Source: Oligoflexia bacterium (lineage in GTDB: Bacteria > Bdellovibrionota > Bacteriovoracia > Bacteriovoracales > Bacteriovoracaceae). From it: DNA of 64,000 bases. The notes under the pieces were generated by a model that had not been told where the DNA came from, searched no databases, and worked only from the letters and a program-made list of their open reading frames with translations. Both the position numbers and the translations under genes were made by a program. The stretch lies in contig JADGAM010000001.1 in the NCBI GenBank assembly GCA_015232015.1, positions 27,340 through 91,339 of the forward strand. The letters run 5' to 3'. This document shows positions 35,899 to 44,512 of the stretch, piece by piece. Position 1 is the stretch's first letter. Every line of letters starts with the position of its first letter.

Positions 35899-36294
35899 CT
35901 AATTTGTTTCCATCTCTTCTTCGAATGGAGAGTTAGAATTTATGTTGGAGGTTGTATTTACATTTGAGTTGTTAACATTGTCTACAGAAGGAAAGGATGC
36001 AGTTTCAGTAGTTATCTCTTCTGCATTTAGACCAGCAGTAGTAGTATTTGTATTGTCATTGATATTAATGTTTGTGCTGGTAGGAGGAATATAATTTGAC
36101 AAGCTACTTGGATTTGCATCTATGTTGTTACTAATGTTGTTAGTGTCGTTAGTATCACTTTGATTTTGAATATCATAAGTAGGATCGTCTTCAGAGAAGC
36201 ATTTAGAAATAGGAAAGGAAGATAAAAGTAAGATGGTGTTTATAGATAATAAATATAAAAATATTTTAAATTTAACATTCATATGAATATACAT
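35899..36294 (-). CDS. Exported Asn/Thr/Ser-rich disordered protein
   Basis: 131 residues. A hydrophobic signal (about 8-30, FKIFLYLLSINTILLLSSF) is followed by one Cys and about 95 residues that are almost only Asn, Thr, Ser, Asp and Ile, with no predicted fold. GGAG lies six bases before the ATG. It is 22 bases downstream of ychF on the same strand. It might be a lipoprotein (ISKC), but the lipobox is poor. No homologous family is recognised. Confidence 0.6.
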   Translation of the reverse strand: MYIHMNVKFKIFLYLLSINTILLLSSFPISKCFSEDDPTYDIQNQSDTNDTNNISNNIDANPSSLSNYIPPTSTNININDNTNTTTAGLNAEEITTETASFPSVDNVNNSNVNTTSNINSNSPFEEEMETN

Positions 36295-36316
36295 AGTAAT
36301 CTCCAGTTTTTAAGAA

Positions 36317-37393
36317 TTATACATTAAAAAGGAAGTTGCATATATCTCCGTCTTCGATAATATAGTCTTGCCCTTTTACCATAAACTTACCTAAAGTTCT
36401 AATTTTTTGCTCATTTCCACAAAACATTAAATCATTATATTTAATAACTTCTACTCTAATAAAACCTCGCTCTATATCACTATGAATTTTACCTGCTGCT
36501 TTTGGAGCACTTGTTCCTTTTCTTATAGTCCAAGCACGAACCTCATCTTTTCCCATAGTATAAAAGGACATTAAACCTAGTAAATCATAAGCTGCAATAT
36601 TTAATCTATCACTTCCAAGTGAACTTATATTTAAATCCTTTAAATATTCGGTCCTCTCCTCTAAATTATCAATTGCAAGAATCTCTTTTTCAATTTGAGC
36701 TGAAACTATAAATACATCATCATGAGATTTTGTTGTTTGTTGCGGTTGCTGCTGTTGTTCTCTAAGTTTATCTTCATCAACGTTATAACACCAGATAATA
36801 GGTTTTATTGTAAGAAAATTTAAGCTATTAATTGATGCTTCTTCCTCTGCAGAAAGAGTTAGTGTGTTTAATTTTTCATTACTTTCGAGAGTTTTTTTAA
36901 ATTTTAAAATTGTTTCTTCTTCTAGATTTTGAATGGCGGTTGTTTTGACTTTCTTTTTATCTTTATCAATTCGATCAAGCCTTTTTTCAACTAGATCTAG
37001 ATCTGCAAAAATTAATTCTGCTTCTAAATTTTCTTTATCTCTATTAGCATTTACTGATCCAGCAGGATGATAGACTTCTTCAGAGGTAAAACCCCTCACC
37101 ACAATACAGAGAAGATCAGAAGTTTTTGCTTCTTGTATCCAACTATTTGCAAGCTGTCCGCCGCCTCCTCCAGAATTATCAATATCTGAACATAAAACAA
37201 AATCAGTTTGAGCGTAAGTAATTTTAGCAGGTTTTGCAATTTTTGAAATATCATCAACTCGTTTATCCCAAACATTGGCCTTGCCAGAAATTACTTCTCC
37301 TGCTCTCTTTGGGCCTAAAACATCACGAGCAGTTAATAATCCAAAGAGAGTTTTTTTTCCCGCCATGGGCAGACCTAAAATTGCAATTTTCAT
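36317..37393 (-). CDS. ychF: YchF-type (OLA1) P-loop ATPase/GTPase
   Basis: 358 residues from the ATG at 37393 with AAGGAG nine bases upstream. P-loop GLPMAGKKT at the N-terminus. NVDE replaces the usual NKxD, as in YchF. A C-terminal TGS domain has RKGTSAPKAAGKIHSDIERG and the ending DYIIEDGDICNFLFNV, nearly diagnostic of YchF. A Gln-rich insert (REQQQQPQQ) sits after the NVDE motif. YchF proteins bind ribosomes and modulate translation. Confidence 0.94.
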   Translation of the reverse strand: MKIAILGLPMAGKKTLFGLLTARDVLGPKRAGEVISGKANVWDKRVDDISKIAKPAKITYAQTDFVLCSDIDNSGGGGGQLANSWIQEAKTSDLLCIVVRGFTSEEVYHPAGSVNANRDKENLEAELIFADLDLVEKRLDRIDKDKKKVKTTAIQNLEEETILKFKKTLESNEKLNTLTLSAEEEASINSLNFLTIKPIIWCYNVDEDKLREQQQQPQQTTKSHDDVFIVSAQIEKEILAIDNLEERTEYLKDLNISSLGSDRLNIAAYDLLGLMSFYTMGKDEVRAWTIRKGTSAPKAAGKIHSDIERGFIRVEVIKYNDLMFCGNEQKIRTLGKFMVKGQDYIIEDGDICNFLFNV

Positions 37394-37457
37394 AAAGTAA
37401 AGCTCCTTAAATAACAATTAACTTATCATTTTATAAATTTAATTATAAGTACAAAGT

Positions 37458-39185
37458 ATGTTTATACCAACTACAAAAGAAGAACTAGAAAAATTAAAGT
37501 GGAAAGAGCTAGATGTAATTTTAGTATCTGGAGATACCTACATAGATAGTTCATATATTGGTGTCTCAGTTATTGGTCAAATATTAATTGCTGCTGGTTT
37601 CAAGGTAGGAATTATTGCCCAGCCTGCAGTGGATAGCGAAAAAGATATCACTAGACTTGGAGAACCAAAACTTTTTTGGGGAGTAAGTTCGGGATCGATG
37701 GATTCCCTGGTGGCCAATTACACCGCTAGTTTAAAAAAACGCAAACAAGATGATTTTACTCCCGGAACAATTAATAATAAAAGACCGGATAGAGCATTAA
37801 TTGCTTATAGTAATCTTATAAAAAAATATTTTAAAAAGAGTAAATGTGAAGGTGAAACGAGTGCTCCTATTATTTTAGGAGGAGTAGAGGCAACACTGAG
37901 ACGATTTTCCCATTATGATTACTGGAGTAATAAAGTCAGAAGATCGATTTTGCTTGACTCAAAAGCTGATATTTTAGTTTATGGAATGGGAGAGAGGGCA
38001 ATTGTAGAGATAGCTAATTGTTTAAAAAATAAATTAAAACTAAAAAATATTAGAGGAATTATGTATGTAGGAAGAAGTTCTGATATTTTTGAGGAATATT
38101 TAGAATTGCCCTCTTTGCAACAAGTAAACGAGGATCCAAAAGCATTGGCCCAGATGTTTGCTATTTTTTATAACAATAATGATCCTTTAAATGCCAAAGG
38201 TTTATATCAGGCCTGTGATAAGGATAGATTTATCATTCAAAATCCTCCAGCATTACATTTATCTACCAATGAATTAGATAATATTTATGAATTACCATAT
38301 CAAAGAGATGTTCATCCATACTACAAAAAAGATGGAGAGGTTCGTGCATTAAATACTATTCGTTTTGCAATAACTACTCATAGGGGTTGTTATGGTGAAT
38401 GTAATTTTTGTTCTGTGGCCATACATCAGGGAAGAACTATTCTTAGTCGCTCTAAAGAATCAATATTAAGAGAGATAAAAAAAGTCGCAACTCACGAGCA
38501 GTTTAAAGGATATATTTTAGATTTGGGAGGTCCAACTGCCAACATGTATGGTGGAGATTGTGAGATCAAATTAACTAAAGGTGCCTGTATAAATAAGAGA
38601 TGCTTGTTTCCTAAAAGGTGTGAAAATCTTCCTTATACTCATGACATTCAATTAGATTTATTAGGAAAAGTTTCTGAAGAAATAGATAACAATAACAATA
38701 ATAATAAAATCAAAAAGGCATTTATCGCGTCTGGTATTCGTTTTGATATTATTCTTGAAGATGAAAAATTTGGAATAAAATATTTAGAAAAAATTATTAA
38801 AGATCACACTTCAGGACAAATGAAATTAGCACCTGAACACATTGATGAGAATGTGTTGCAATTAATGGGTAAGCCGCCACTTGCAGCTGGAGCTATAAAA
38901 TTAAGTGAATTTATAAAAATTTTCGAAAGTATAAATAGAAAATTAGGATTGAAACAATTTTTAACTTATTATTTTATGGTAGCATACCCAGGATGTAATA
39001 ACGAGAACACATTAGAATTGAAAAAATATTTGAGAAAAAATATTAAATTTACACCTGAACAAATACAGATTTTTACGCCATTACCATCAACATATGCTTC
39101 TTTAATTTATTTTCTTGAAAAAAATATTTTTGTGGAAAAAAACTTGAAGGCCAAGGAAAAACAAAAAGAATTGTTATTAGATTAG
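37458..39185 (+). CDS. ygiQ: YgiQ-family radical SAM protein (UPF0313)
   Basis: 575 residues. N-terminal B12-like segment (DVILVSGDTYIDSSYIGVSV) and GGVEATLRRFSHYDYWSNKV. The radical SAM motif CYGECNFC starts near residue 311, followed by GYILDLGGPTANMYG. All are hallmarks of YgiQ, whose reaction is unknown. A short poly-Asn insert (DNNNNNNK, near 412) lies between conserved blocks. It is divergent from ychF and convergent with rpsU. Confidence 0.92.
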   Translation: MFIPTTKEELEKLKWKELDVILVSGDTYIDSSYIGVSVIGQILIAAGFKVGIIAQPAVDSEKDITRLGEPKLFWGVSSGSMDSLVANYTASLKKRKQDDFTPGTINNKRPDRALIAYSNLIKKYFKKSKCEGETSAPIILGGVEATLRRFSHYDYWSNKVRRSILLDSKADILVYGMGERAIVEIANCLKNKLKLKNIRGIMYVGRSSDIFEEYLELPSLQQVNEDPKALAQMFAIFYNNNDPLNAKGLYQACDKDRFIIQNPPALHLSTNELDNIYELPYQRDVHPYYKKDGEVRALNTIRFAITTHRGCYGECNFCSVAIHQGRTILSRSKESILREIKKVATHEQFKGYILDLGGPTANMYGGDCEIKLTKGACINKRCLFPKRCENLPYTHDIQLDLLGKVSEEIDNNNNNNKIKKAFIASGIRFDIILEDEKFGIKYLEKIIKDHTSGQMKLAPEHIDENVLQLMGKPPLAAGAIKLSEFIKIFESINRKLGLKQFLTYYFMVAYPGCNNENTLELKKYLRKNIKFTPEQIQIFTPLPSTYASLIYFLEKNIFVEKNLKAKEKQKELLLD

Positions 39186-39231
39186 TTTTTGTTGAGTTTT
39201 TTATTGATTTAAATTGCTTTAGATTATTTTT

Positions 39232-39456
39232 TTATATTCTTTCGCCTGAATACTTTTGTTTCATGTAGGCCTTTTTTCTTCTCTTGTCAGCGGCCTTACG
39301 CTTTTCTTTTAAACAAACCGAGGGTTTCGAATAGGATTGACGTCTTTTATACTCTCGCACGATGCCGTAACTTTCACACAGTCTTTTGAATTTTTTTAAA
39401 ATTCTATCTACATTTTGCTGATCTTCAACCTTAACTTTGATTGTTTCATTAGTCAT
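39232..39456 (-). CDS. rpsU: Ribosomal protein bS21
   Basis: 74 residues, the usual length. KVEDQQNVDRILKKFKRLCE followed by EYKRRQSYSKPS and the very basic tail (RRKKAYMKQKYSG) are characteristic. It binds the 30S platform near the anti-Shine-Dalgarno region. GGAG-containing purines lie ahead of the ATG. A promoter-like TTGACA lies about 100 bases upstream. It is monocistronic as far as can be seen. Confidence 0.95.
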   Translation of the reverse strand: MTNETIKVKVEDQQNVDRILKKFKRLCESYGIVREYKRRQSYSKPSVCLKEKRKAADKRRKKAYMKQKYSGERI

Positions 39457-39528
39457 AATTCCTACCCTTTTCTCCTTTCTTTCCTTTAAATTTAATTTTA
39501 AAAATTTTTAAGCTTTTTCTAAATAGAT

Positions 39529-39559
39529 ATTACAGCGCATCTTTTTTCAATATTGTCAA
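39529..39559 (-). promoter_or_regulatory. Candidate sigma-70 promoter of rpsU
   Basis: On the minus strand a perfect TTGACA (39559-39554) is followed after 19 bases by TGTAAT (39534-39529). The spacing is longer than ideal. It lies about 75 bases upstream of the rpsU start. Confidence 0.4.
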
Positions 39560-39703
39560 ATATAACTAAACAATATCCTAAAGTCTATATCAATTATTTT
39601 TAGCCTATTTTTTTTTATTTGAATATAATAACTCCTACAATTTTCTTACAATGCAAAGAATGGGTCAAGAGATTTAAAAAATATAAGAGGCAATAGTTAG
39701 GTC

Positions 39704-40774
39704 TTAGTGGTTTCTCATTTGAACGTATTCGGATAATGCCTTCATTGACTCAATTATTTCTATTTTAAAGAGTTGCTGTTGCTCTTGTCGTTGCTGATAA
39801 TGCCGATGTTGATGTTTTTCTAACTCAATAACAATCTGGTCAAGACATTTATTTGCGGTTGTTTTTTTTATATCAATAAGTTTTTTAATATTATCTTTAG
39901 AAAATTGTAAAAATTTATTAACTTCTGTTTTCTTTATCTCGCTATTAAAATCAAATTCATTATTTATCCAGCGTTGCCAATAAATTGGATGAAGATTAAA
40001 AAAATCTACAATTACGGAATTTAACGTACCATTTTCTAGATCATTAAATGAATTTTTACCAGTTTGATCTTCACTAGAAAAATCCAATAAATCGTCTGAG
40101 AGTTGAAATGCAATTCCAAAAGCATGACCAAAGGAGCGAGAAAGGTCAATTAAATTTTCAGAGATGTTTGCAAGAATTGCAGGGATGGTTGTACAAAAAC
40201 TAATTACGCTGGCAGTTTTTTTCTTAGCAATGTTTTCGATTTGATCTATATGAGGAGGTTTAATATCCAAATTTTTTTTATCATTAAGGTTATCATGAAG
40301 ATTACTATGTTGAAGTAGATTTAATTGAAGCCATTCTCCTAGAGCTAAATCTTTTATAGCTACTGAAAGCTCTTGGAGAATTCTAATATTATCATGTTTA
40401 CATAGATCAAAAACAGTATGGGCCAATAGGTAGTCACCAACTAATACTGCTCGTTTATTGGATGCTAGAATATTTATGGAAGGCATGCCTCTCCGAGTAG
40501 TGGCATTATCAACCACATCATCATGAGAAAGTGTTGCTAAATGAATTAGTTCTGCAGATAGCGCATAAGGTGAAATAGTTTTGAGGGGGATATTATATAG
40601 TTCGGAAAACATAAACATTAAAAGAGGCCGTAAGCGTTTCCCACCAATAAACATAGATCGCTTTAATAAATCTCTAATTTCTATGTTTTCCTGATCAAGT
40701 GAAATTTCTAATTTTAGAGTGGTGGCAGCATCAATGATGTGTTTTGGAATAAACTGTTCAAGCATGAAGTTCAC
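39704..40774 (-). CDS. Polyprenyl diphosphate synthase (all-trans)
   Basis: 356 residues from GTG at 40774 (AAAGGAG ten bases upstream; an ATG three codons in is the alternative). GGKRLRPLL, first Asp-rich motif HDDVVDNATTRRGMP (near 85) and second motif QLSDDLLDFS (near 225) are intact. A His/Gln-rich insert (HQHRHYQQRQEQQQ, near 325) is close to the C-terminus. It makes the long isoprenoid tail for quinones. It overlaps the DAHP synthase gene by 17 bases, linking tail and shikimate supply for quinone synthesis. Confidence 0.92.
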   Translation of the reverse strand: MNFMLEQFIPKHIIDAATTLKLEISLDQENIEIRDLLKRSMFIGGKRLRPLLMFMFSELYNIPLKTISPYALSAELIHLATLSHDDVVDNATTRRGMPSINILASNKRAVLVGDYLLAHTVFDLCKHDNIRILQELSVAIKDLALGEWLQLNLLQHSNLHDNLNDKKNLDIKPPHIDQIENIAKKKTASVISFCTTIPAILANISENLIDLSRSFGHAFGIAFQLSDDLLDFSSEDQTGKNSFNDLENGTLNSVIVDFFNLHPIYWQRWINNEFDFNSEIKKTEVNKFLQFSKDNIKKLIDIKKTTANKCLDQIVIELEKHQHRHYQQRQEQQQLFKIEIIESMKALSEYVQMRNH

Positions 40775-41603
40775 TGCCTGACATCTCCTTTGTATTTTGA
40801 AACATGGGTCGATGAGTATGATTATTGATAATATGCTTACTAAGGACGAATGGACTTAAATCGTTATTATTTAAAAATTTTTCAAATTCTTCTAAAGATA
40901 CAGTTTGATCACGGTCACTTAAAGACTCATTTGGAGTTGGGTGAACTTCAATCATGGCCCCGTCAAAGCCCATGGCAATTGTTGCTTTAAGCATTGGTAA
41001 TACCAAATTGGCATCACGTGTACCATGACTAGGGTCAATTATTACTTTGTAAGTGGTTGCATTTTTCACCCTATAGGCCAAACCAAAATCAATTGTAACA
41101 CCTTTTGGTGCTACATGATTTCTTGTACCTCTCTCACATAAAATTATTTTTGACCGAGGAACTCCATATGCTTCTAAGTAACTGGCAGCAGCTAGCCATT
41201 CTTCCTCTGTATTAGATGGGCCTCTTTTTAAAAGAACAAATGGTGATATAGTTTGATTGTGACTATCGCGTCGCTTGTGAACTAAGGGGCCAATTTTTTT
41301 TAGTAGTTCGAAATTTTGCATGCTTCTAGCGCCAATTTGAATAATAGAGGCAAATTCACGAATAATTATTAATTGTTCTATAGAAAGTGCTTCACTTACA
41401 ATGGAGAAATTTTTGGATTTTAAATAATTGATAATCTCCATACCTTCAGCATCAGCGCCTAGTCCTTGAAAAGAGGAGTGGTGTGTTCTTGGTTTAAAAA
41501 GTTGAGAGCGAAAATATTTTATGCCATATCGTTCGCATAAAGAAGCAATTGGTTTGACTTGAGTTAATGACTCTAAGGCACATGGCCCGACGATAAAAAA
41601 CAC
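40758..41603 (-). CDS. 3-deoxy-7-phosphoheptulonate (DAHP) synthase, KDO8PS-like subfamily
   Basis: 281 residues. The family is shared with KDO8P synthase, but IQIGARSMQNFELLKKIG, VLLKRGPSNTEEEWLAAASY, ILCERGTR, and DPSHGTRD followed by MIEVHPTP identify the AroA/AroG-beta (Bacillus-type) DAHP synthase. It condenses PEP and erythrose-4-phosphate as the first step to aromatics and quinones. No regulatory ACT or chorismate mutase domain is fused. The start (ATG) follows a GGAG-like CCAGGAAT. It is the first gene of a pair with the polyprenyl synthase. Confidence 0.9.
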   Translation of the reverse strand: MFFIVGPCALESLTQVKPIASLCERYGIKYFRSQLFKPRTHHSSFQGLGADAEGMEIINYLKSKNFSIVSEALSIEQLIIIREFASIIQIGARSMQNFELLKKIGPLVHKRRDSHNQTISPFVLLKRGPSNTEEEWLAAASYLEAYGVPRSKIILCERGTRNHVAPKGVTIDFGLAYRVKNATTYKVIIDPSHGTRDANLVLPMLKATIAMGFDGAMIEVHPTPNESLSDRDQTVSLEEFEKFLNNNDLSPFVLSKHIINNHTHRPMFQNTKEMSGSELHA

Positions 41604-41691
41604 TTTTTATTATTCCTGGAGTAATAAAATTATTTGTAAAGATCTTTAACATTTGTGGCCGTTAAAGTAAATATTTAAAACATATTTAAAC

Positions 41692-41730
41692 CTTTATTCA
41701 AACTTTATTCAAGCTTTATTCAAGCTTTAT
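41692..41730 (+). repeat. 11-bp tandem repeat before ubiE/menG
   Basis: CTTTATTCAAA, CTTTATTCAAG, CTTTATTCAAG and a partial fourth unit occur in tandem, ending about 15 bases before the GTG start. Confidence 0.88.
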
Positions 41731-41745
41731 AAAAAAGGCAAAGTT

Positions 41746-42498
41746 GTGTTCAATAGAATTAGTAAGACATATGATCTTATAAATAGAGTTCTCTCATTTG
41801 GAATTGATAGAAGATGGAGAAAGATCTCTGCTAATATAGTAGCAGACTATCTACAAAAAAAATTACATTCAAATAATGTAAACAAAGAATTTTCCCTTTT
41901 GGATGTTGCAACAGGAACAGGGGATTTTCTTTTTGCCATTTTAAATAAATTAAAAAATTTAAAAAAATGGAGAGGGAATGCTTTAAAAATAACTGCTATT
42001 GATATTGAAGAACATATGTTGTGTTTAGCTAGAGAAAAAATGAAAAAGAGGGAAAGAAGATGTGTGTATTTGCATGGTTTGTGTACAGATGTAGATTTTC
42101 AACATGCTGATGCTATTAATGTCAATTATCCAGATAATAATTTTGATGTCATAACTTCAGCATTTGGAGTGAGAAATTTTTATGATTTAGAAACAGGACT
42201 TGCAAATGTTCATCGTATGTTAAAAAAAGAGGGACTACTTGTAATTTTAGAATTTTCTGCAGAAGAAATAAATCTACTATTAAAACCATTTTTTATTCCT
42301 TATTTAAAATTTGTAGTGCCTATTTTAGGAGGAATTATTTCTCGAGATTTTAAAGCATACGATTATTTAAATGAATCTGCTCGTGCTTTTCCATCTGGAG
42401 AAAGATTTAAAAAAATATTATGTGGTGTTGGTTTTTCAAAAATTAAGATACTACCTTTAACTTTTGGATTAGTGACTATTTATATTGGACATAAATAA
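41746..42498 (+). CDS. ubiE: Demethylmenaquinone/ubiquinone methyltransferase
   Basis: 250 residues from GTG. The N-terminus FNRISKTYDLINRVLSFGID with the following RRWR is the UbiE/MenG start. SAM motif LDVATGTGDFL (near 52), then FGVRNFYDLETGLANVHRML and a C-terminal LTFGLVTIYIGHK. It methylates the quinone head group at the membrane. A MenG-type role is equally possible because the quinone type is not known here. It is divergent from the DAHP/polyprenyl pair. An excellent terminator follows at 42510. Confidence 0.93.
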   Translation: MFNRISKTYDLINRVLSFGIDRRWRKISANIVADYLQKKLHSNNVNKEFSLLDVATGTGDFLFAILNKLKNLKKWRGNALKITAIDIEEHMLCLAREKMKKRERRCVYLHGLCTDVDFQHADAINVNYPDNNFDVITSAFGVRNFYDLETGLANVHRMLKKEGLLVILEFSAEEINLLLKPFFIPYLKFVVPILGGIISRDFKAYDYLNESARAFPSGERFKKILCGVGFSKIKILPLTFGLVTIYIGHK

Positions 42499-42509
42499 GA
42501 AATAAAAAA

Positions 42510-42560
42510 GGGCCATCATTACTTATACTCAAAGTATAATTCATGATGCCCCTTATTTTT
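42510..42560 (+). terminator. Strong rho-independent terminator after ubiE
   Basis: Long hairpin built of GGGC, ATCAT and TTATACT paired with AGTATAA, ATGAT and GCCC around a CAA loop, followed by TTATTTTT. A run of six A before it makes it able to act on the minus strand too. Confidence 0.9.
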
Positions 42561-42668
42561 GTTATGTAAAAAGACCCAAGCAGTTTTTAGTTTTTATCTT
42601 TTAGCTTTTAGCTTTTTTAGACTTATCTTTAATCTGTTAGGTCTGTTACTCTTAATACTACTTTTAAA

Positions 42669-43268
42669 CTATCTACACTCTCTCCACTGAATGTGGTAAA
42701 TCATTCCAGCTTTAATATCTATTGAATCAACTGTTGCCATTGCATCTTCGAAAGCACTGTTGCTTTTTACAAGCATAGCAGAGTTTACTCTTAAGTTTAC
42801 ATCTTGGCCGCAAGGTGACCAAACTAAAGCTCTACCAATTAAGTCATTTGATAAAGTATATTCACTGTCATATCCACCCTGGAAAGTTTTAACAGCTCTT
42901 GGGCCACGAACACCAGCGAAGAAATACTCAACATTGAAGTTACCATTTCCACCAACTGGAACATTTACATATCCTCTGTAATCTACTTTGAAAACTGAAA
43001 TGCTGTATCCTTGTGGGACGTGTACAGGAACTGCTAAGTTACAAGTTTTTCTATCTAATGATTTACCGGTAGAACCGCCAGCATTAGCAACATATTGATC
43101 AAAAAGAATGCTTAATGATTTTCTATCTGGAGAAAGAGTGATAGAAGCGCTTCCTGCTGGACAACCGTTACCAGCGTATCCTGGTGTACCTAAACTAATA
43201 TCTTGGGGACCTAAAGCGAAAACTGAAAGAGATGATAAAAGAGCAACTAGAGCGATTAATTTTTTCAT
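42669..43268 (-). CDS. Secreted DUF4360-like protein
   Basis: 199 residues. A clean signal peptide (1-19, LIALVALLSSLSVFA) is followed by CPAGSASITLSPDRKSLSIL, a CNLAVPVHVPQGYSISVF block, VDYRGYVNVP and ALVWSPCG. These are the Cys-rich landmarks of DUF4360, a family of small secreted proteins in fungi and some bacteria, function unknown. Base composition is notably richer in GC than in neighbours, as in highly expressed or recently acquired genes. An AGGAG site precedes the ATG. Confidence 0.87.
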   Translation of the reverse strand: MKKLIALVALLSSLSVFALGPQDISLGTPGYAGNGCPAGSASITLSPDRKSLSILFDQYVANAGGSTGKSLDRKTCNLAVPVHVPQGYSISVFKVDYRGYVNVPVGGNGNFNVEYFFAGVRGPRAVKTFQGGYDSEYTLSNDLIGRALVWSPCGQDVNLRVNSAMLVKSNSAFEDAMATVDSIDIKAGMIYHIQWRECR

Positions 43269-43735
43269 ACAAAAAACTCCTAAAAAGACTGGTTAATAAA
43301 AAATGAGTGAAAGTCGTATCTTAAATTATTTGTTAGAAGATCCATGTTTATTTGTTTTCAAGGACCTTCTAGACAATATTTATATAAGCAAGTTGGATGC
43401 CAAAATAATTGTCTAAAAAACTATGACATATTTTAAATAATGGAAATATTTATAAATAGCAACTTAAAACTCTCTTAATAATTTTTTTTACGAAGATAAA
43501 ATTTAATTTTTTTAAAAAAATCAAATGGAGCGACGGTGTTGATGTGACCCTCAAAGAAAGTTATTTATGGGTATTTTTTGGCGTTTTATAGAGAATTGAT
43601 GGTTGCAATTATTCACTTTAAAAGCAGATTAAGAAGATAAAATAAAGATGTGGCCATAACTTTCTCTTAAATATAGTTTTTATGAAAGGAAAAATATTTT
43701 TAGTTTTAAAGAGTTTTAAGAGTAGGAGTGACTAC
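43269..43735. other. Gene-free divergent region of 467 bases
   Basis: It must hold the promoters of the DUF4360 gene (left) and cmk (right). An imperfect hairpin (AGAAG..TCC with GGA..CTTCT) lies at about 43337-43371. An in-frame ATG at 43682 could extend cmk by 18 codons but lacks a ribosome binding site. Nothing else is recognised. Confidence 0.55.
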
Positions 43736-44497
43736 ATGCACGCATTATATATTGATGATAGTAATAAAGATAAAGTAGTGGCCATAGATGGTCCTTCGGG
43801 AAGTGGAAAATCAACAGTGGCAAAATTAGTAGCAAAAAAAATGAATGTTACTCATATTGATACTGGAGCAATGTTTAGAGCAGTGGCGTACTATCTAAAT
43901 AATAAAAGATTTTTTTTACCAGAATATAAAATCGATTCTGTTAGAGGGGAATTAGAAGATAAAGAAAAAAATTTAATGTGTAGGATTGCTTTAGAAGATA
44001 TTTCTAAATTTAAATTAGACTATGAGTACCAAAATGGAAACCTACTTCTTAGTGTTAATGAAGAAGATATATCTTTAAAAATTAGGGAACACAATATCTC
44101 TGATCTAGCTTCAAAAGTTTCAAAATTATCATATGTGAGAACATTGTTGCTTAATTTTCAGAGAGAATTAGTGAAAAATGTTGTTGCAGTTATGGAAGGA
44201 AGAGATATAGGAACTGTAGTTTTTCCAAATGCTTCTTGTAAGATTTTTCTTACTGCTTCTCTCGAGGTGAGGGCCCAAAGACGTCTTAATGATTTAAGAA
44301 GTACAGGCAATAATATAATTACTTTAGAAGAACTTTATCAAGATGTTAAATTAAGAGATGAGGAAGATTCAAAACGTGCAATAGCGCCGCTCAAAAAAGC
44401 AGATGATGCTTTTTTACTTGATAGTTCACAGATGAGTTTAGATCAGGTAGTAAATACTATTGTTGATCATGCTACAATTTCTTTAAATAAAAATTAG
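43736..44497 (+). CDS. cmk: Cytidylate kinase
   Basis: 253 residues from the ATG at 43736, which has AGGAG seven bases upstream. P-loop AIDGPSGSGKST near residues 15-26, DTGAMFRAVAYYL, and MEGRDIGTVVFPNA with the lid RRLNDLR are all Cmk signatures. It phosphorylates CMP and dCMP. Here it recycles the CMP released by KDO transfer from CMP-KDO, fitting its place before two LPS-core genes on the same strand. The next start is 15 bases after its stop. Confidence 0.95.
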   Translation: MHALYIDDSNKDKVVAIDGPSGSGKSTVAKLVAKKMNVTHIDTGAMFRAVAYYLNNKRFFLPEYKIDSVRGELEDKEKNLMCRIALEDISKFKLDYEYQNGNLLLSVNEEDISLKIREHNISDLASKVSKLSYVRTLLLNFQRELVKNVVAVMEGRDIGTVVFPNASCKIFLTASLEVRAQRRLNDLRSTGNNIITLEELYQDVKLRDEEDSKRAIAPLKKADDAFLLDSSQMSLDQVVNTIVDHATISLNKN

Positions 44498-44512
44498 GTT
44501 TAAGTTAATATT

